Below are positions 24,780 through 37,100 of a DNA stretch of 64,000 bases, one piece after another (the stretch's first letter is position 1; each line of letters opens with the position of its first letter). A program made the translations under genes and the position numbers. The notes beneath the pieces are model-generated. The model worked only from the letters and a program-made list of their open reading frames with translations, was not told where the DNA came from and ran no database searches. Source of the DNA: Allomyces macrogynus ATCC 38327 (Eukaryota; Blastocladiomycota; Blastocladiomycetes; Blastocladiales; Blastocladiaceae). Location of the stretch: NCBI GenBank assembly GCA_000151295.1, contig GG745353.1, positions 589,891-653,890 on the forward strand, written 5' to 3'.

Positions 24780-26934
24780 ATGACGAAAATGACGAGGCCC
24801 GAGGTTGATTTGCCCGCCGAATATTGTAGCGGCCCCGACGGTTCGGCGACACGAGACGACTTAGAGCGCTACGCACTGGCGCTGGCCGACTTCATTCGCA
24901 AATACAGCAAATTCTTCAATTTCCAGTACGATTTTGGCCACGATCATGAGATGGACAGCATCTTGCTTCGCGGCGTAAACGGTAGTGGTCGGGAATGTGA
25001 TCGCGGACTGATCAGCCGGTCGTTACGTTGTCTTGCAGTGCCGTCGACTTTTTCGTTGAACACACGTTCGAGGCCATATGCCCACTGCATTGGCGCGATC
25101 TGGTCGCGGACCCGACCGTCGACGATGACTTGTTCCTGGACCATGTCATTCATTTGGCGTCGAATTCGCCGAGCAAGTTTGCCGAGCTGCAGGTCCGCGT
25201 CTGCATGCGTTGATTCGTCCCGTCATATTGTTCAGAGTCTCAGACAGCTTCGAACGAACCGCTAGTCCGTGTGGCCCGCCGACCTCATGGCGTTCATCAC
25301 GCAAGCGCTCACGATTGGTCTGCCCCGCTCGCCGAAGTCGTTCGGTTCGTGCCTTAGCGGCGGTTCAAACGCACTCAAGAACTGTGGCCGGGCTGACAGT
25401 CTTTCGTTTCCATCGCCAGACCTCGACCCGATCAAGCTCGACAAGAACATGGCCCTCGGAATGACGCCCAAGAAGATTATCGAGGTGGAGATTCTCGCCG
25501 CGTTTATTTCGCACATTGCCAAGTCGGCCGGCGTGCAGAATTTGATTGATCTCGGCGCCGGGCAAGGGTACTTGGTGCGTCCCACTTCCTTTTTTTTCAT
25601 CTTCATTCGATCCGCACGCATCGACTGACCTTTCTGTTCGTACAGTCGTCTATTCTGGCCCTCCACTACGGCCACAACGTGCTCGGTGTCGACACAGACC
25701 CGATCCAAACGTCGGGCGCGATTCGGCGACGCGCGACGCTGCTGAAGCGCAACCGCAAGCGACTGCCCAATATGGGCCGACTCGTCTACCTGAACAAGCA
25801 TGTCACGGCCGACGACACGTTTGACGGCCTTGTGCACGCGAGCAAGGAGCAGCTGCGCGCAGCGGTTGCCGATCCCAGCGACACGTCCGTTGACCCGGAA
25901 CTCGCGACGGGCGATGACCTCGACTGGGCCAAGGGCAAATGGGGTTTGATTGGGCTTCGTGCGTGTTCTCCACCCTCGCTTTCGGTTTTTGCGGCGTTTT
26001 CTGACCCGCCCGTGCTCTCGCAGACACTTGTGGCGACCTGGCCCCGATCACGCTTCGCATGTGGATGGAATCGACAGCCGCGCTCGTGATCAACTGCGGT
26101 TGCTGCTATAACCATCTCTCGGAGGCGATCGAGGACCAGTTTGCCGAGGACATGCTGGCACCCGGCACGCGCGACAAGTTCCTCAAGACGCGCATAATTG
26201 CCGCGTCGCGCAAAAAAGTGTGGCCCGGTGCTGAACCCGTCGACGTGACGTCTGCGGCGTGCTGCAACACAGAGCCGGAAGTGGCCGGGTTCCCCATGTC
26301 GTCGGTCGTGACCAAGATCGGCATCAACCTTGGGTGGACCGCGCGCATGCTCGCGTGCCAGAGCACGTGCCGGTGGGCCGCGCAGGGCGACGCCGCCAAG
26401 GAAGCGTTCCGCCGGCACCTCTACCGCGCGCTGCTGCAAGTCGTGATCCACGACGTGACGGGCGAGTCACCCGTCGTCTCGGTGCACACCGCGAAGACGC
26501 GTCGCGGCGCATTGCCGCCGTTCTCTGAGTACGTACAGGGCGCGATTGCAGCGCTGATTGAAGATCACGGCCGGCCAGCGGGCAAGGGCGAGACGGAACC
26601 TGCGTGGGTCGCCAAGTTGCGCGCGTACATGGTGGACGCGGATGCGCTCGAGGCGTTTTACAAGGAGCGCGTAGCCAAGGGCGCGTTCAAGGAGATAGCG
26701 CTCGTTTGGACGCTGCGCGCGCTCATGGCCGAGTCGATCGAGTCGCTGATCGTCCTCGATCGGTACTTGTGGGTTGCCGAACAGGGATACGCGGCGGCCG
26801 GGGCAAGCAAGGAAGCGGCGAGCATGGCGCCGGGATGGCGCGGGATGCTGTTCCCGCTCTTTGACCATATCGAGAGCCCCCGCAACTGTGTTATCGTGGG
26901 TGTGAAGGGGAACGGCGCGGGCGAGAGCAAATAA
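24780..26934 (+). CDS. METTL25/RRNAD1-family methyltransferase-like protein
   Basis: Six exons (24780-24925, 25039-25192, 25266-25344, 25420-25574, 25646-25958, 26024-26934) join in phase to 585 aa. The N-terminal part contains AVDFFVEHTFEAICPLHWRD and VWPADLMAFITQAL. The SAM-binding motif I is NLIDLGAGQGYL, followed by the acidic post-I segment GHNVLGVDTDP. The family signatures HTCGDLAP and VINCGCCYNHLSE are clear. Members methylate rRNA or protein targets, but the substrate of this protein cannot be told from sequence. The donor at 24926 was preferred to a GTAAAC site at 24975, which breaks frame. Confidence 0.9.
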
Positions 26935-27109
26935 ACCGGGCCCTCATAGCTGATCGCGGGCAAGAGAAATGGGGCATTGCATTTGCAAAAGGAGTTGAGT
27001 TGATTCACAATCTACAAGGTCTTGGTTCGCCTCCAACTTGGCAGGCGACACATTCAATAAAAGCACACAGCAATAGAAAAGACAAACAGTGGCCCAAAAA
27101 CTACAAAAT

Positions 27110-28597
27110 CTAGGCCTTGCCCGCGGCCTCGGCCACACCGGCTGCGGCCGGCTCCTCCTCGCGAATCAGCGTCGTCAACGCGGCCGCAATCGCGAGCGAA
27201 ATACCCGCCATGACGAGGGCCCACGGCAGGCCCTCGTTGCCCAGCGACCCACGCATCCCACTCACAGAGAACGTGGAAATCAGCTGCGGCATGCAGATAA
27301 ACAAATTGAGCAGGCCCATTTGCAGGCCCACCGACGACTCTCCCTCCTTGCCGTCGTTCTTGTTGGCGGCGGCGCGCTCCGCATTGTGCTTGCCAACAAT
27401 GGCAAACGGGAACGAGTTGATGGACGAAATGGGAATCGCCATACCAATGGCCACAATGAACCCAAACGTGTGCGACCCCGAAATGATCTTGGCGAGAATC
27501 AGGAACACGGCGCCGACAATCAGGCAAATGAAGTACGGGATCTTGACGCGGCGCAGGATGCCGTGGTTCATGGCGAGCGCGAGCGCCAGCGAGAAGATCG
27601 TCTGCAACAGGTTCGCGTAGATGCCCGACTCCGAGTAGGCATTGTCGCCCTCCGTGTACTTGGCAAACCCTTCGTCCGTGCACCCGGCCTTGTCGGACAG
27701 CTGGCAGCCGTCGTAGACGTTACGCGAGAACCATGTCGACGCCGTGGGCCACCAAGCGAACAGCGCGAGCCACGAAAAGAACTCGATCGCGCAAATCACG
27801 GCAATCGGGCGTTCCATGTCCTTGACGCCGTGAATCACCTTGGTGAGCGTCTCGACGACCGACGACTTGGTGACTTGGTCCTTGGTCTGGTGCTTTTCGT
27901 GCACGAAATAGCACGTCGATCCGAGGAACAGCACGTTCAGGCCCATGACCACGGCAAACAGGCCCGGCATCTGGTGTGGTTCCGACGACCACATGGCGCG
28001 CATCAAACCGAACCCGAGCATTGCGCCCAATCCTTGGCAGAATGCCGACATGAGTTGCACCGTCGACTGCTGCGATTCCGGGACCATGTCGGCGCCAAGC
28101 GACCGCAGCGGAGTCTGCATAAAGTTGATTGTGATGTCGAGCGCGATGAAGGCGAGGAACCCGACGACCTGCTTGGCGCTGCCCATCAGGTACGTGACGG
28201 AGAAAAGAGCCGACGCGATGAGCGTGCTAAGGAGACCGCCGAGCAGGAACGGACGGCGTCGGCCGAGGCGCATCGTCGACTGGTCCGACAAACTGCCGAC
28301 AATCGGCGCCGTGAAGAAGCCCGTGATGGGACCTAGAAATTGTAAAGAATATTCCGTCGTCAGTTGCACGTTCATGCCCACGACAAGAACATGCTGCGCG
28401 TCGCGCGCGTCGGATCGAAAAGAACGCGTACCGAAAATCCAGATAACCGACGATAATGCTGGATCAAGGCCGTACGCCTCGAGCACAGGCGTGACAATCC
28501 CAAACTCGACTTGCCAAATGGCCTGCACGCCAATCCATGGTAGTGCGAGCAGCGCGACCTTGAACAGCGAGGCCTTTTCTTGCGTTTCGGCCGACAT
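27110..28597 (-). CDS. MFS sugar/H+ symporter of the GPH (sucrose transporter-like) type
   Basis: Exon 1 (28597-28432) and exon 2 (28332-27110) give 462 aa. Reading through the 99-base intron is possible because it is in frame and stop-free, but splicing recreates the conserved IWIFGPITGFFTAPIVG stretch. About 12 hydrophobic helices are visible. The loop motif RLGRRRPFLLGG after DQSTM is the family signature of glycoside/sucrose-proton symporters (plant SUT, fungal and animal SLC45 relatives). It is predicted to act at the plasma membrane in uptake of a disaccharide or glucoside; the substrate is unknown. The protein ends GKA and TAG, with a second TAG shortly after. Confidence 0.9.
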   Translation of the reverse strand: MSAETQEKASLFKVALLALPWIGVQAIWQVEFGIVTPVLEAYGLDPALSSVIWIFGTRSFRSDARDAQHVLVVGMNVQLTTEYSLQFLGPITGFFTAPIVGSLSDQSTMRLGRRRPFLLGGLLSTLIASALFSVTYLMGSAKQVVGFLAFIALDITINFMQTPLRSLGADMVPESQQSTVQLMSAFCQGLGAMLGFGLMRAMWSSEPHQMPGLFAVVMGLNVLFLGSTCYFVHEKHQTKDQVTKSSVVETLTKVIHGVKDMERPIAVICAIEFFSWLALFAWWPTASTWFSRNVYDGCQLSDKAGCTDEGFAKYTEGDNAYSESGIYANLLQTIFSLALALAMNHGILRRVKIPYFICLIVGAVFLILAKIISGSHTFGFIVAIGMAIPISSINSFPFAIVGKHNAERAAANKNDGKEGESSVGLQMGLLNLFICMPQLISTFSVSGMRGSLGNEGLPWALVMAGISLAIAAALTTLIREEEPAAAGVAEAAGKA

Positions 28598-30154
28598 GAT
28601 GGTTGGAGAACAGTGTCGGGTTGATGGTGGAGATGGAAGGACAATCGGGCAGCAATCAGGGTCGTTGTCGACTGGCGTTCAAGGCGCGAGGCTCGGAGGT
28701 GCAGGGCGATAGAGGGGCGATCAAAATGATCGGGTGCGAATCGACATCGGTGCGGGGCGCGGCGTGCTTTTGTAGTCGACTGGCCTCTCTCTCTTCCTTT
28801 CGCCCCCGCGCGTCGGTCGTGGCCGCGTGGCCCGATCCCAGCTTGACCTTCACCAAAGGCCAAAGTTTTCGCGCTGGCCACAAAAGCGCGCCTGTGCGGC
28901 CGCGCGTACGACGCGCCGGTTCGCTCTTGGGGGACTGTTGAGCGTCGGTTTCGAGTTAGACCCATTCAAGGCGCGCCAACTGGCCGTGGTCCAACGTCAC
29001 AAGGAGGCGCGCATTGACACGTCCAACTTGGTGAAACAAAAGGCTGTGCTGCAGCCCGCAAACGCACAACTCTCGCCACTGTCGAAAACCAACGCCAACC
29101 TACTCGTATGTATGCTTGCACACGGGGCCGTATGGACGACAAACGGCGCGCGGTTGAGGGCGTGCACATCGCATGCGCTCATCGGCGCGTGAGGGCTCCA
29201 AGACAATCGTTGCTCGCCAGCTCACTTATCCAAATCGAGACGCATACTATCGTGCTTCATCGTGATGGTGGCGGCGGGGCCCAAGCATGACGCGCAACGA
29301 CGGATTGAACGAGGATGGGGTTTGCCCCAAGCGTCCCGAGTACCGAAGTCGGCCCAAGACCCGGACGTGTGCGCACCATTGATGGAAGCCAGCGATGGCC
29401 GGTCAAAATATGCCAGCGCGCGCGTCTCGAAGCCGCAGCGCGCGGACATGACCGGAACTGGACGCGCGCACGGTTCCTTTATACCACATTGATGAATTTT
29501 TGTGGTGACGCCCCCGTCCTCCAACCCCAGTCCCGCAGAAGCCGGAGTGTGGCGGTCGTCCCAACAGCGCAGCGACAAGATGAAGCTGAAAGTGTGCTCT
29601 TCGCCAACTCGGTCGGTCACCGTGAGCAGCGGCGGTGCGTCTCGCGGGTCTCTCGCTTGAGTCCCTCGACCTGTCGCGCCGGTGCGCCCGCCCTCGGGTC
29701 CTCCATCGTCGTCGCCCTGCCAACCGCGGTTGATGGCAATATCGTCGATGAGGGCGAGGCCGCGCGATGGACAACATCTTCATAGGCAAATAAATAGCCA
29801 ATGCGTTGCCTGCGTGGACATGCTGTGAACAAAGAACGATGTGTGCATCGACAAGGGGCTTGGCAGGGTCGGCCCGATTGTTTTGACCCAACATAAAACC
29901 TCCAGCGAAACTTGTTGCAGCGGAGTGGGTGGCAGCGGGGCTTTCGCCCTCGGTTGGCTGCCTTTTTTACCGACTGAAAGAATCGCGTTCGAACCTGAGT
30001 TCGAGTCGTCGACGAGATGATGAAACGACGACGCCGCCGCGGATATACGCCCGGTACTCGTTCCATTCAAAAGAGGCACTGCCCGCGCCCGGTTGTCGTG
30101 GGGAACATTACAATTGCTCTTGCCATCCCTCCCCCCACCGAGCCAACCACCAAT
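28598..30154. other. 1.5 kb region between symporter and GH15-like gene; no firm gene
   Basis: Several open frames occur (for example 29620-29222 -), and a TATAAAG on the minus strand at about 29481-29487 could serve one of them. None has a recognisable domain. The region may hold the symporter promoter, the GH15 promoter and possibly a small unknown gene. Confidence 0.4.
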
Positions 30155-31912
30155 ATGTGCAAGTCGAAGCGCAAGAACAAGACCTCCGGCAGTAAACGCG
30201 GTCGCGGCCGCAAGCCTGGCAGCGCCAAGTCCCGCCCAACCACTCCGACCAACGCCAAGCCGACCGCGCCAGATACGGCGGCGACGATTGTCCAGATCGA
30301 TGCGCCCATCGAAACGCACAACAAAACGGTAGACAAGTCGGCCACACTCGACGCGAACGCGTTGGCCGCGACGCTCGCCACGGCGAACGTCCTTTTGCAC
30401 AATCCGACACTGGCCGAGCTCGTCAAGGACACGTACACACAGCGTGACCAAGTGTTGGCGATTCGCGCCGTTCTCAACCAAGCGCACGCGCTTGATCTGC
30501 CGCTGATCCAAGGCCGTGCGCTCTTCCAAGCCGCGCTGCACGACGACGCAAGTTCCGAAGACTACACGGGGTACACGCACACGTGGGTGCGCGACACGAT
30601 TCACATTGCACACGCGCGCTACGTGCTCGGGGACACGCAAATCGCTGCAGGTGCCGTCACGGATCTCGCGCGGTTCTGGCTGCGGTATCGGCACCGATGG
30701 GGCGCGTGTTTGCAGAATACCGTGGATTTCCGCACCAATGCCATGGAGCGGCCGCATATTCGGTTCGACGGGAACTCGCTGTCGGAGATTGACCAGACCT
30801 GGGCGCACGCGCAGAACGACGCGCTCGGGTACACGCTGTGGCTCGCGAGTTTGCTCGCGCGGAACGGACACTTTGGCAAGGATTTGCTCGCGCCGTTGCC
30901 GGGTATCGACGCGTTGCCGTCAGCCGGGTCCTTGGCCGATATGCTGGCGCTTCTCATCCTGTACGCGTACCGCGTCGAGTACTGGCACGACGAAGACTCG
31001 GGTCACTGGGAGGAGGCGCGGAAAGTCGAGGCTTCGTCAGTCGGCGCCATGGTTGCTGGGTTGCGCGATTGGCACAAGGTACTGGCCGCGCGCGAGGCCG
31101 CTGGCGTTGCTGTCGCAACCCGGATGGCATACTGGGCGAGCCATCTCGATGTCGTCGGTCACGACAAGACTCTCCACCCGCTTGCGGACCAGATGAAGCA
31201 CCTGGCTGCGGCTACGACTGATTCGAACCAACTCGACGCTGCCACGGCCCTCGTCGCAGCACTCGAATCCCAAGGCCGCGCCGCACTCGCGACCATCTTG
31301 CCGTACGAGTCGCGCACGCCCGGGCACGAGCGCGCGACCGACGCGGCACTGCTCTTCCTCGTCTACCCGCTGCACGTTGTCGACGACGCCATGGCCGCGC
31401 ACCTCGTGACCGACGTGGTGCGCGACTTGGCGGGCGACCACGGGATTCGCCGGTACCGCGGCGACAGTTACTGGATGGCCGATTACAAGGCACTGTTTGA
31501 CGAGGCGACGCGCACGGCCGACTTTTCCGACGACATAGGCGCGCGCGACGCCCTGCTCAAGCCCGGGCAGGAGGCGCAGTGGTGCATCTTTGATGCGATC
31601 GTCGCCTGCATCTGTGGGGATTGGGCGCGCTCGGCGCTCGCGCGTGGGGATCTCGCGGCGGCAGATACGTACCGCGCGCTGCAGACGCGCTTCTTCAACC
31701 GCGCCGTTGGGCAAACGACAGGGCCTGATTGCGCGTTTGGCACGCTCAAGTGCCCCGAGTCGTACTACCTCGAAAAGGGCCAGTATGTCGTCAACGATGT
31801 GTGCCCGCTGCTGTGGACGCAGGCCAACTTGATCAAGGCCCTCGACGGAATGGAGCGCACGATTACGGCGTTCCAAGAAGCGGGTCGGGCCGGCGCGGTT
31901 GCCGCCGAGTGA
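30155..31912 (+). CDS. GH15-like (glucoamylase / phosphorylase-kinase-like) protein, intronless
   Basis: Single uninterrupted frame; 585 aa from the ATG at 30155 (ACCAATATG). An in-frame ATG at 30017 is possible but yields only low-complexity extra residues. After a basic N-terminus (MCKSKRKNKTSGSKRGRGRK), alpha/alpha-toroid features follow: YTGYTHTWVRDTIHIAHA, YRVEYWHDEDSGHWEEARKV then ASSVGAMVAGL, IRRYRGDSYW and YVVNDVCPLLWTQANL. These resemble bacterial GH15-like proteins and the catalytic-like domain of phosphorylase kinase alpha/beta, in which the Glu of the W-E-E segment is the expected acid. No signal peptide is seen, so an intracellular role, perhaps on glycogen or an oligosaccharide, is likelier than secretion. 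Lack of introns over 1.7 kb is unusual here. Confidence 0.75.
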   Translation: MCKSKRKNKTSGSKRGRGRKPGSAKSRPTTPTNAKPTAPDTAATIVQIDAPIETHNKTVDKSATLDANALAATLATANVLLHNPTLAELVKDTYTQRDQVLAIRAVLNQAHALDLPLIQGRALFQAALHDDASSEDYTGYTHTWVRDTIHIAHARYVLGDTQIAAGAVTDLARFWLRYRHRWGACLQNTVDFRTNAMERPHIRFDGNSLSEIDQTWAHAQNDALGYTLWLASLLARNGHFGKDLLAPLPGIDALPSAGSLADMLALLILYAYRVEYWHDEDSGHWEEARKVEASSVGAMVAGLRDWHKVLAAREAAGVAVATRMAYWASHLDVVGHDKTLHPLADQMKHLAAATTDSNQLDAATALVAALESQGRAALATILPYESRTPGHERATDAALLFLVYPLHVVDDAMAAHLVTDVVRDLAGDHGIRRYRGDSYWMADYKALFDEATRTADFSDDIGARDALLKPGQEAQWCIFDAIVACICGDWARSALARGDLAAADTYRALQTRFFNRAVGQTTGPDCAFGTLKCPESYYLEKGQYVVNDVCPLLWTQANLIKALDGMERTITAFQEAGRAGAVAAE

Positions 31913-32060
31913 AATGGATGGGTGGAGAGTCAGTTTGCTGTTTGACGGATGATTTGCTTGAAGTTGCTTTTTGGAATAGACGTGGCCGGTCGGCCGTTGG
32001 AACCAAGCGATCGAGGTACAACAAAAGTGAGATGTATAACTAGCGTCCGACAAAGACACT

Positions 32061-33853
32061 TTAGAACTGCTTGGCAAACTCGTACAGCAGCGCGGCGCCG
32101 AAACCGGTACCACGGCTCGCGGCCTCAGCGGGCTACAAAGATCAGGGGAAGAAACAAGTCAGCACCAATTCGCGCGACACCCCCATGGCAACTGCAAGTC
32201 CAAATGAACCGTACCCCAGCAATGTCCACATGCAGCCACGCGCCCTTGTAGTCCTTGGCGAGGTGCGCCTGGACAAAGTGCGCCGCGCACGACGACTGAG
32301 CGTTCATGCGGTCCTTGACCGAGTTCTTCATGTCGGCAACGGGCGAGTCGAACTGCGACTTGAGAATCTCGGGCGCGTAGAGCATCGGGAAGACGAGGTC
32401 GCCCGTGGCCTTGCCCGACTTGAGAACCGTCGTCTCGACTTCTTCCGAGTCGGTCACGATCCCGGCATGGATGATGCCCGTCGTGATCAGCTGCGCACCC
32501 GTCAGCGTCGCCATGTCAATGACCACGTCCGGGTTCAGGTGCTGCGTCGCGTAGGCGACACCGTCGGCCAGGACGAGACGGCCCTCGGCATCTGCAAGAC
32601 GGAAGGTGATTAAAGGGTCAGTTCACAGTGGCAGCAAGGAAAGCGGCAAACTGCAATGAATGCGCACCAGTGTTGTTGATCTCGACCGTCTTGCCCGAGT
32701 ACATGTGGAGAATATCGTCGTTCTTGAAGCTCTTGCCGTCGATCGCGTTCTCGGCAAGGCACAGGAGCGCGTGCACGGCCGTCTCGGGCGCGGCCTTGGT
32801 GGCAACGATCGCCTCGAACGCGCCGAGAACAGCGGCCGAACCCCCCATATCCCCTTTCATGCCGCTGGATTTCGCAAAAGTGGGGTCAGCGAATGTGTGT
32901 GGAACGCGAAAAGGTATGGGAAAATACGGACACCATTCCCGACGTGGGCTTGAGCGAGAGACCGCCCGAGTCGTAGACGATACCCTTGCCGACGAGCGCG
33001 AGCGTCTTGTCGGCATTCTCCGGCACACGCGACAGGATGACGAGCGCCGGCGGGAACTCGGCGGCCTTGCCGACGCCGTAGATGCCGCCAAAGCCTGTTT
33101 TGGATGCACATACTCGGTGAGAATACAGCAGTTTCAGGGACTGGAGGCAATGCACCGTATCATACCCTGTTCCTTGAGCTCCTCGCCCTGGATCACCTTG
33201 ATCGACACAGTCGGGTCATCAAGGCGCTCAACGAGCGCGCGCACCTCCTCGACGTACGTGACCGTGTTCAGCTCCGAGCACGGCGTGTCGACACGGCGCT
33301 GCACGTCGCGGATCGCGGCCGCCACGGCGTTCAGCTCGTCGTAGTCGACGGCCGACTCGTCAGCGACAACAAAGTCGACGTAGACCGTGCGCTCAGTGCT
33401 CTCAGCACCGGTCTTGCGCGAGTAGAGCGGCCAATTGCGCGCGACGGCGAGACCCGCGGCGTACGCCTGAGCGGCCGACTCGACGCGGACGACGAGGAGA
33501 GCGTTGCCCTTGGCGGGCACGACCTTGTTGGCCACGTCGCGCACCGAGTCGGTACGGACAATGGCCATGTGGCGCGACGTCTCCTTGGCAAACTGCGAGA
33601 ACGCGACGGGGATCAGCTTGTCGTCGTGCGTGGCCCAGACAGTGACCGACGCGGGCGCCGAGCCGTGCTCCTCGGCGAGATGCAGCGGCGCTGTGGCGTT
33701 GGCATCGACGGCAGCAAAGACGGACGAGGCCGTCACGGCGGGCAGCTCGGCGAGCTGTACGGTGCCCTTGGCGCCAATCAGAGCAGCGGCCGACAAGTCG
33801 GCGGGGGTCTCGGCGAGGAACGCGCCAAACTTGACGTGGGTCGTGACGGGCAT
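32061..33853 (-). CDS. M17 leucyl aminopeptidase
   Basis: Dizinc exopeptidase removing N-terminal residues from peptides. Five exons (33853-33166, 33094-32932, 32864-32668, 32591-32215, 32132-32061) give 498 aa. The catalytic half carries the M17 landmarks: VGKGIVYDSGGLSLKPTSG, GMVGMKGDMGGSAAVL (created by the chosen splice), the signature NNTDAEGRLVLADG spanning an intron, and IDMATLTGAQL. The C-terminus SRGTGFGAALLYEFAKQF is typical. The donor at 32931 rather than 32933 is required by frame. The N-terminal half is the variable regulatory domain. A mitochondrial leader is not evident, so a cytosolic location is likely. Confidence 0.95.
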
Positions 33854-34190
33854 GGCGTTGGGTGGTGTTGGTGCTGGGGGAGAGAGAGAGAAACGGGGGC
33901 AACTCGACACAGACCAATGTTTCGGGCGAGGCCAGGGCGATCGTCACGGTCGAGGCGCCGACATGTGGATCGCGTCGCGTTTCAGGATCACGTGTCATGC
34001 CATTGTTCCTCGCCCTCGTCCGCTGGCTTGCCCGCAAGTGTGTCCGGCACGGTCGTCGTCATCACGACGACGAAGGTGTGATCAAGGGAGAGAAGGCACG
34101 AGGACGGAGCACGGTGGACAAGCTGGCCACATAGCGGTGGGCAAAGAATCTATACTAACTGAGCGACGAATCACAACAAACGGCACCCTC
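33854..34190. other. intergenic region between aminopeptidase and presequence protease
   Basis: About 340 bases between two tandem minus-strand genes: aminopeptidase promoter and Cym1 3' UTR. Nothing specific is recognised. Confidence 0.5.
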
Positions 34191-37100
34191 TCACAACTCC
34201 AGTGACACCACCTCCCACCCATCGGCCTTAAACGTGTCGGCACTGGTCGCGGGCCCAAGCACGACCTGCGCGAGCGGCCTGTCAACCAAGTACGTCGCTG
34301 CGACGCGTGCCACGTCCTCGCGCGTGACGTTGCGCAATGCGTCGCGACGCGCCTGCCGCACGGCCTTGGTCAACCTCGGCTGTGCAAATTCGCCGGCGCC
34401 CTGTGCGCCCGCATCCAGCGGCATGTCCATGTCGCCGAGCAGCGACAGCTTGGCCTCATGAAGCGCCTGGTCCGTGACGATCCCGCCGTCGACGAGCGCA
34501 CGGAACGAGGTCGTGAAATGCTCGAGCGTCGCGTGCGAGTGCGGGTCGCGGTAACTGAAGAGCGAGTAGACGCCGAGATCGGCCGCGTGGTTGGCGCCGG
34601 CGCCATAGGCACCGCCCTTTTCGCGCACTTCGCGGTGCAGGTACCCGTGCGTTGCCAGGTTGCCGGCCACGGCTAGCGTCATCGAGTCCGACGTCGACAT
34701 GAACGGAACCGCCGGGAGGGCGGCGGCACAGAAGTGCACGGGGAACGGCGTCGCGACAAAGATCTTGGACCCAGTTGCCGGCAGGAGCTGCGTGCTCTTG
34801 ATGTCGGTGGGAGCAGTCACGTTGCCCGACGAGTGCCGCGCGAAATCGCGCGCCATGTTGTCAACGTGCGCCATGGTCTCGGCTTGCGCGGCGGGTTCAG
34901 CCGTGGCCATGAACCGAGTCGAGCCGAGAGCAATCCGGTCGCGAATAGCCTACACCGACAATGCGTCAGTCATGAACGGGAAACGTGGACACCTGAGCAG
35001 CCAAGACACGTAAACGAACCTCCAGCTGTGGCACCACTGTCTCCACCCTCCCCTGGCTCTGCAGCGCGTGCAAGAAGCGCAACTGCGAGATGCCGCCCCA
35101 CGACTCGGACACGGCACCCATGGGCGTGACTTGCGCCACGGCAAGACTGCGAGCGAACCGGTGGCCGGCGCTCACAATCGAATTGGCCATGGACGTGACA
35201 TTGCCGGCCACGAGCGTCTGCAGCCGGTCGACGCGATCAAACGCCGTACCAAACAGCAGCTCGGGCATGAGCCGGGCGAGGTGCTCGGCCTGGCGCGTCA
35301 GGACGCTGCCGCCCATGCCAAGACCGAGACGGTACGAGTGTAGCTCTACGTATTGAGTGGCCGTTAGCAGCTGCATCTTGAGCACGGCAGATCATCAAAA
35401 AGATGTACCGTCAAGAGAAGCGATCGCTTGTGGCGACGCGGACACGCCACCGGTCAAGAGCTTGATTTCTTGGTCGAGCTGCTCCATGGTCTTGTCCTTG
35501 GTCCCTTGCCACGTCAAAGCCTATGGGGGAGAGATGATCCAGGTTAACGCGCGCCATTTTCTTTACAACGACACGCGACCAACCAACGCACCGAAGAGAA
35601 CAGCGGCAACAGCGGCAGAAGCTCCTTGGGCAGGTCGAGGGCTGTTTGCGCGCGCAAGTACGTCACGCCGTTCGTCTCCGAAGTGCGAGTCACCAACGGG
35701 TACGCAATGGGCTGCGCCGACGGCGCCTGCGCGCCGGTCGCGGTGCTTGTCTGCGGCAGCGCGCGCTCGTGCCGCTCAATCGCATGGTACGGCGTCTCGA
35801 GTGACACCTCGTCAAGCGAGAGGCACGGCAGCACCGACAGGTCCTCCTTGGAGTTCTGTGCCGCTGCGAGGTCGAGCCCGCGCTCGTAAATAGCCTTACG
35901 GTCCGCGTCAGTCAGGGCCTCGACGCGTTCAGCGAGCCGCGCCGCCTCGCCCGTCGCCTGGTTGGCCGTCAAGTTGGCGTCGGGCTCCATGATCAGCGTG
36001 ACGCGGTGCTGGTTCTCGAGCAAGTATTTTCGAACAAGCCGCTGGAACAAGTCCCCGTTCACGGCCTCGTCGTGGATCCGGCGCATGTGCGCGGTCACGC
36101 GCAAACTCTCAACCGCGTCGGTACCCTGGAACACGCCGGAACTCACGCCCTGCAGCAGACCGAGCCCAAACTGCGCGGTGACATGACGGAGGGACAGTTC
36201 CGTCTGGTGCACGATTGCGTCAATGCGCTCCTTGGGGAACCCGGTCTCAGCCACCTTGTTCAGCACGTCCCAGATCGTCTTTTCGACGACGGGGATCTGC
36301 TCGGCAGAAATACCCTGCACGCCGATTCCAAACGAGGCCTTGCGTAGCGAGCTGTCGTAGCCGATCACGGGCGAGTAGTCGGGCGCCAGGCCCGAGTCGA
36401 TGAGCGCCTGCTGCATCGGACTCGAGCTGCCGTCGAGCAGCAGCGAGCTCAGCACCTTCATGGCGGCCGTCGTGTAGACGTCGTGCACGTCGTTGCAGCC
36501 CCACGCGATGCACATACGCGTCTGCTTGGCCGGGTCGCCCACTAGAAATCAAAGCAATGGGTCAGGTCCAAATGCAACCAGAGCAGCAAACGGGGACATA
36601 TGCGTGGATCAAGAACGTACTCGGGTCCAGAGCGCACGTTCCCTTGACCGTCTTGGGCTCAGCCAGGGCCGGCAAGTCATTGACTGCTGCCTTGTCGGCG
36701 TCGGTCAATGGCGGCCGCTCGACCGACGAAATGACGCAGTCAATGTGCTCCAAGGTCGGGTCGATCGGCGCCGACCCATACACAAAGAAACGCGCGTTCT
36801 CCGGACGGTAATACCGGCGATGGAACGCGACCAAGTCTTCGTGCTTGAGGTTCGGGATCACGGCCGGATCACCACCCGAGTTGGGCGCATAGATCGAGTT
36901 CGGGAACAGCGACTGACTCAGCGTAAAGTAGAAGTGCGAGTGAATGTCGGCCATGGCGCCCTTCATCTCGTTGTAGACGACGCCCTTAAAGATGAGCGGC
37001 GAGTTTGGGTCCTTCGGGTCCTGGTGCTCGAGCCGCCACCCTTCTTGCGAGAAATCGCGGGCCGTCAGCTTTGGGTGGAAGACAGCGTCGAGGTAGACAT

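Noticed and set aside
24975..25038. Donor GTAAAC at 24975 for the first intron of the METTL25-like gene
   Set aside because: It leaves the next exon out of phase; the GTACGA donor at 24926 restores the conserved AVDFFVE segment in frame.
28332..28431. Reading the symporter gene as one uninterrupted exon
   Set aside because: The extra in-frame stretch breaks a conserved membrane motif and has a good donor and a TAG acceptor, so it is treated as an intron.
29222..29620. Possible small minus-strand gene with a TATAAAG just upstream of part of it
   Set aside because: No domain, no supporting splice structure, and the TATA box may be chance; left as an open question within the intergenic entry.
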